A DNA stretch of 64,000 nt from JAJDYQ01 sp963662865. GTDB taxonomy: Bacteria; Pseudomonadota; Gammaproteobacteria; JAJDYQ01. The DNA lies in the NCBI GenBank assembly GCA_963662865.1, contig OY759969.1, forward strand, positions 1,302,001 through 1,366,000, given 5' to 3'. Both the position numbers and the translations under genes were made by a program. Shown here in pieces: positions 62,474 through 64,000 of the stretch. Position 1 is the first letter of the stretch. The number at the start of each line of letters is the position of its first letter. The notes under the pieces are model-generated. The model was not told the origin of the DNA and made no database searches. It saw nothing but the letters and a program-made list of their open reading frames with translations.

Positions 62474-63484
62474 TCAAACATCACATCTATCGGGATTATC
62501 GGACTGCCAACGCCAGGTATCTGCTATCATTTCAGTGAGCGTCAGCTCGGCATGCCAATTCAACTCCTGCTCTGCCTTGGTTGGGTCCGCATAGCAGGCG
62601 GCGATATCTCCTGCGCGACGGGGAGCTATACGATATGGCACCGACCGGCCCGATATCTGCTCAAATGCAGCAATCACCTCCAGTACGCTGTAGCCCTTGC
62701 CGACGCCCAGATTCCAGGCTCGAATACCGGGTTTTTCCTGCAACTTTTCTATGGCTTTCAGGTGACCCTTGGCAAGGTCCATTACATGGATATAATCCCG
62801 CACACCGGTACCGTCCGGTGTCGAATAATCGTTACCAAAAACGGATAGTTGTTCTAATTTGCCGGCAGCTACCTGAGCAATATAAGGCATCAGATTATTG
62901 GGAATGCCGGCGGGGTCTTCGCCAATCACGCCGCTTGAGTGGGCGCCAACCGGATTGAAGTAACGCAGCAGCACGATATTCCATTGCGGGTCGGATTGAG
63001 ACAAATCCCGCAAAATTTCTTCAATGAACAGCTTGCTGCGCCCGTAGGGATTGGTCGCCGATAGCGGCATATCCTCAGTGATTGGCAGCTTTGCAGGATC
63101 ACCATAAACCGTTGCCGAAGAGCTGAACACCAGTTTTTTCAGGCCTCGTTCCGCCATCACCCGGCACAGGTTAATCGTACCGGCAACATTATTCTCATAA
63201 TACATGAGTGGGATTTCGCAGGACTCGCCAACGGCCTTCAAGCCCGCAAAGTGTATAACGGCCTCAAAGCTATGGCGCTCGAACACCTCAATCAATAATT
63301 GCCTGTCGCGGACATCACCTTCGACAAATTCTACCGCTTGACCGGTTATCTGATGTAACCGGTCAAGCATTTCCTTGGAGCTGTTAGACAGGTTATCGAG
63401 GATAACCACTGAATAGCCCGTATTGATTAATTCAACGCAGGTATGGCTGCCGATATAGCCGGTGCCGCCGGTGATAAGAATCAT
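62474..63484 (-). CDS. galE: UDP-glucose 4-epimerase
   Basis: 336 residues. It interconverts UDP-glucose and UDP-galactose and so supplies precursors for the neighbouring glycosyltransferases. The NAD-binding start is MILITGGTGYIGSHTCVELI. The catalytic Ser/Tyr/Lys set is Ser121-123 in FSSSATVYG, and Tyr147 and Lys151 in NPYGRSK. Late motifs GVRDYIHVMDLAKGH and APRRAGDIAACYAD are typical. Length is normal and the gene is intact. Confidence 0.95.
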   Translation of the reverse strand: MILITGGTGYIGSHTCVELINTGYSVVILDNLSNSSKEMLDRLHQITGQAVEFVEGDVRDRQLLIEVFERHSFEAVIHFAGLKAVGESCEIPLMYYENNVAGTINLCRVMAERGLKKLVFSSSATVYGDPAKLPITEDMPLSATNPYGRSKLFIEEILRDLSQSDPQWNIVLLRYFNPVGAHSSGVIGEDPAGIPNNLMPYIAQVAAGKLEQLSVFGNDYSTPDGTGVRDYIHVMDLAKGHLKAIEKLQEKPGIRAWNLGVGKGYSVLEVIAAFEQISGRSVPYRIAPRRAGDIAACYADPTKAEQELNWHAELTLTEMIADTWRWQSDNPDRCDV

Positions 63485-63725
63485 TGGTAGTATTGAAAGC
63501 CTTGCTCCACTTTCCTAAACTGTAACAAAAAACACGAATACATGAAATGAACTACAACGTGTTTGCCGGAGGCCTTATTTTGGGAGAATGAACGGACACA
63601 AGTGCTATGCTGCGGAGATTCGAGCGCAGAGGGACCATGTTGTGCCCTGTATTTGAGTTGTATGGCCACTAAAATAGGCTGTACGGCGGTTAGTCGGGCT
63701 TTGTTTATGTGGCTATTTGTCGTAG

Positions 63726-63947
63726 ATGTATTTGCCTCGGCAGGTCAGGGATACTATGCATGCTGGAACTGATTCTGGAGACGCTGGAACACAGGCCCTG
63801 TGGTCACGGCACAAAGCCGAAGGATCGGTTCATCACAGTGGCCGCAGTAGCCTATATCTCTCGGTCCGCTATACCAAACGTTGGTGTATAAATTCAGAAT
63901 TGCAAGATTCGAGTGCTCTTGATGTTCAAATCGTGGATTACCACTGA
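63726..63947 (+). pseudogene. HigB-like toxin remnant
   Basis: The end of this frame, ALDVQIVDYH, matches the usual C-terminus of HigB/RelE-type toxins (DVEIVDYH), and it lies 20 bases before a HigA-type start, the normal HigB-HigA order. The preceding codons do not give a convincing toxin body, so the gene is either diverged or degraded. The region 63485-63725 upstream holds no other gene that I can support. Confidence 0.35.
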
Positions 63948-63967
63948 ATAAATTTCGGAGGCAGAAA

Positions 63968-64000
63968 ATGATTTCTTCCAACCGTGTAGCAACCCACCCA
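63968..64000 (+). CDS. higA: HigA-type antitoxin, N-terminal end only
   Basis: Eleven codons before the window ends: MISSNRVATHP, the common HigA opening (usually followed by GE-x-L-x-EEF). GGAGG lies six bases upstream of the ATG. HigA is a helix-turn-helix antitoxin that represses its own operon. Confidence 0.55.
   Translation, partial: MISSNRVATHP

Noticed and set aside
63563..63772. 69-codon plus-strand frame upstream of the HigB-like tail
   Set aside because: No start context or domain; Cys- and Ser-rich translation typical of non-coding DNA.

Overview
The window reads as a gammaproteobacterial chromosome. Housekeeping genes that are commonly linked in this class support this: mfd followed by csiV, hspQ, erpA, bactofilin, a DUF6776-like gene and argC, hemJ, and nadA. 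A secreted Gly/Asn/Tyr-rich protein resembling sulfur-globule envelope proteins hints at a sulfur oxidiser. Many decayed insertion sequences and broken genes would fit a free-living thiotroph or a symbiont of the Chromatiales/Thiotrichales type. The lineage is an inference.

Layout. Positions 1-9564 (minus strand) hold a compact type III-B CRISPR-Cas effector operon: an NE0113-family CARF protein, cmr1, cmr2/cas10, cmr3, cmr4, cmr5, cmr6 and a truncated cas6. No CRISPR array and no cas1/cas2 lie in the window. Positions 9565-24400 hold a sulfur-globule-like gene with palindrome-rich control DNA, an EF-G2 type fusA, class I fumarase, and a 3038-residue repeat-rich autotransporter-like surface protein. 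A 32-base G tract lies just upstream of the start codon of that last gene. Positions 24401-29158 hold a DUF2064 gene, a frameshifted glycosyltransferase and a 3.3 kb island carrying a XamI-like restriction-modification system in a tRNA-Arg(CCT) gene.

Positions 29463-41091 are mostly core genes: hspQ, mfd, csiV, a frameshifted methylthioinosine phosphorylase overlapping hpt, a response-regulator/Ser-Thr kinase fusion with a nearby HPt protein, an amidohydrolase lipoprotein, nadA and another lipoprotein. Positions 41225-44858 are a defence and mobile-element scrapyard. Remnants of a transposase, a TcmP-like gene and two type III-like restriction genes surround an intact, overlapping ATPase plus PD-(D/E)XK nuclease pair. 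This pair is the best candidate for an uncharacterised defence system. Positions 44863-50163 return to core genes (erpA, bactofilin, DUF6776-like, argC, a ClC transporter with an altered gate motif, DUF4126, hemJ).

Positions 50253-63484 form a surface-polysaccharide region: a carbamoyltransferase, two FkbM methyltransferases, a CgeB-like glycosyltransferase, an alpha-1,2-fucosyltransferase-like GT11, GT4 and GT2 enzymes, and galE. It is broken by IS481-, IS256- and other transposase remnants, and a membrane glycosyltransferase appears to be split by about 2.2 kb of inserted DNA that carries a DUF2335 gene pair. The right end has a solitary Phd-type antitoxin, a HigB-like tail and the start of a HigA-type antitoxin.
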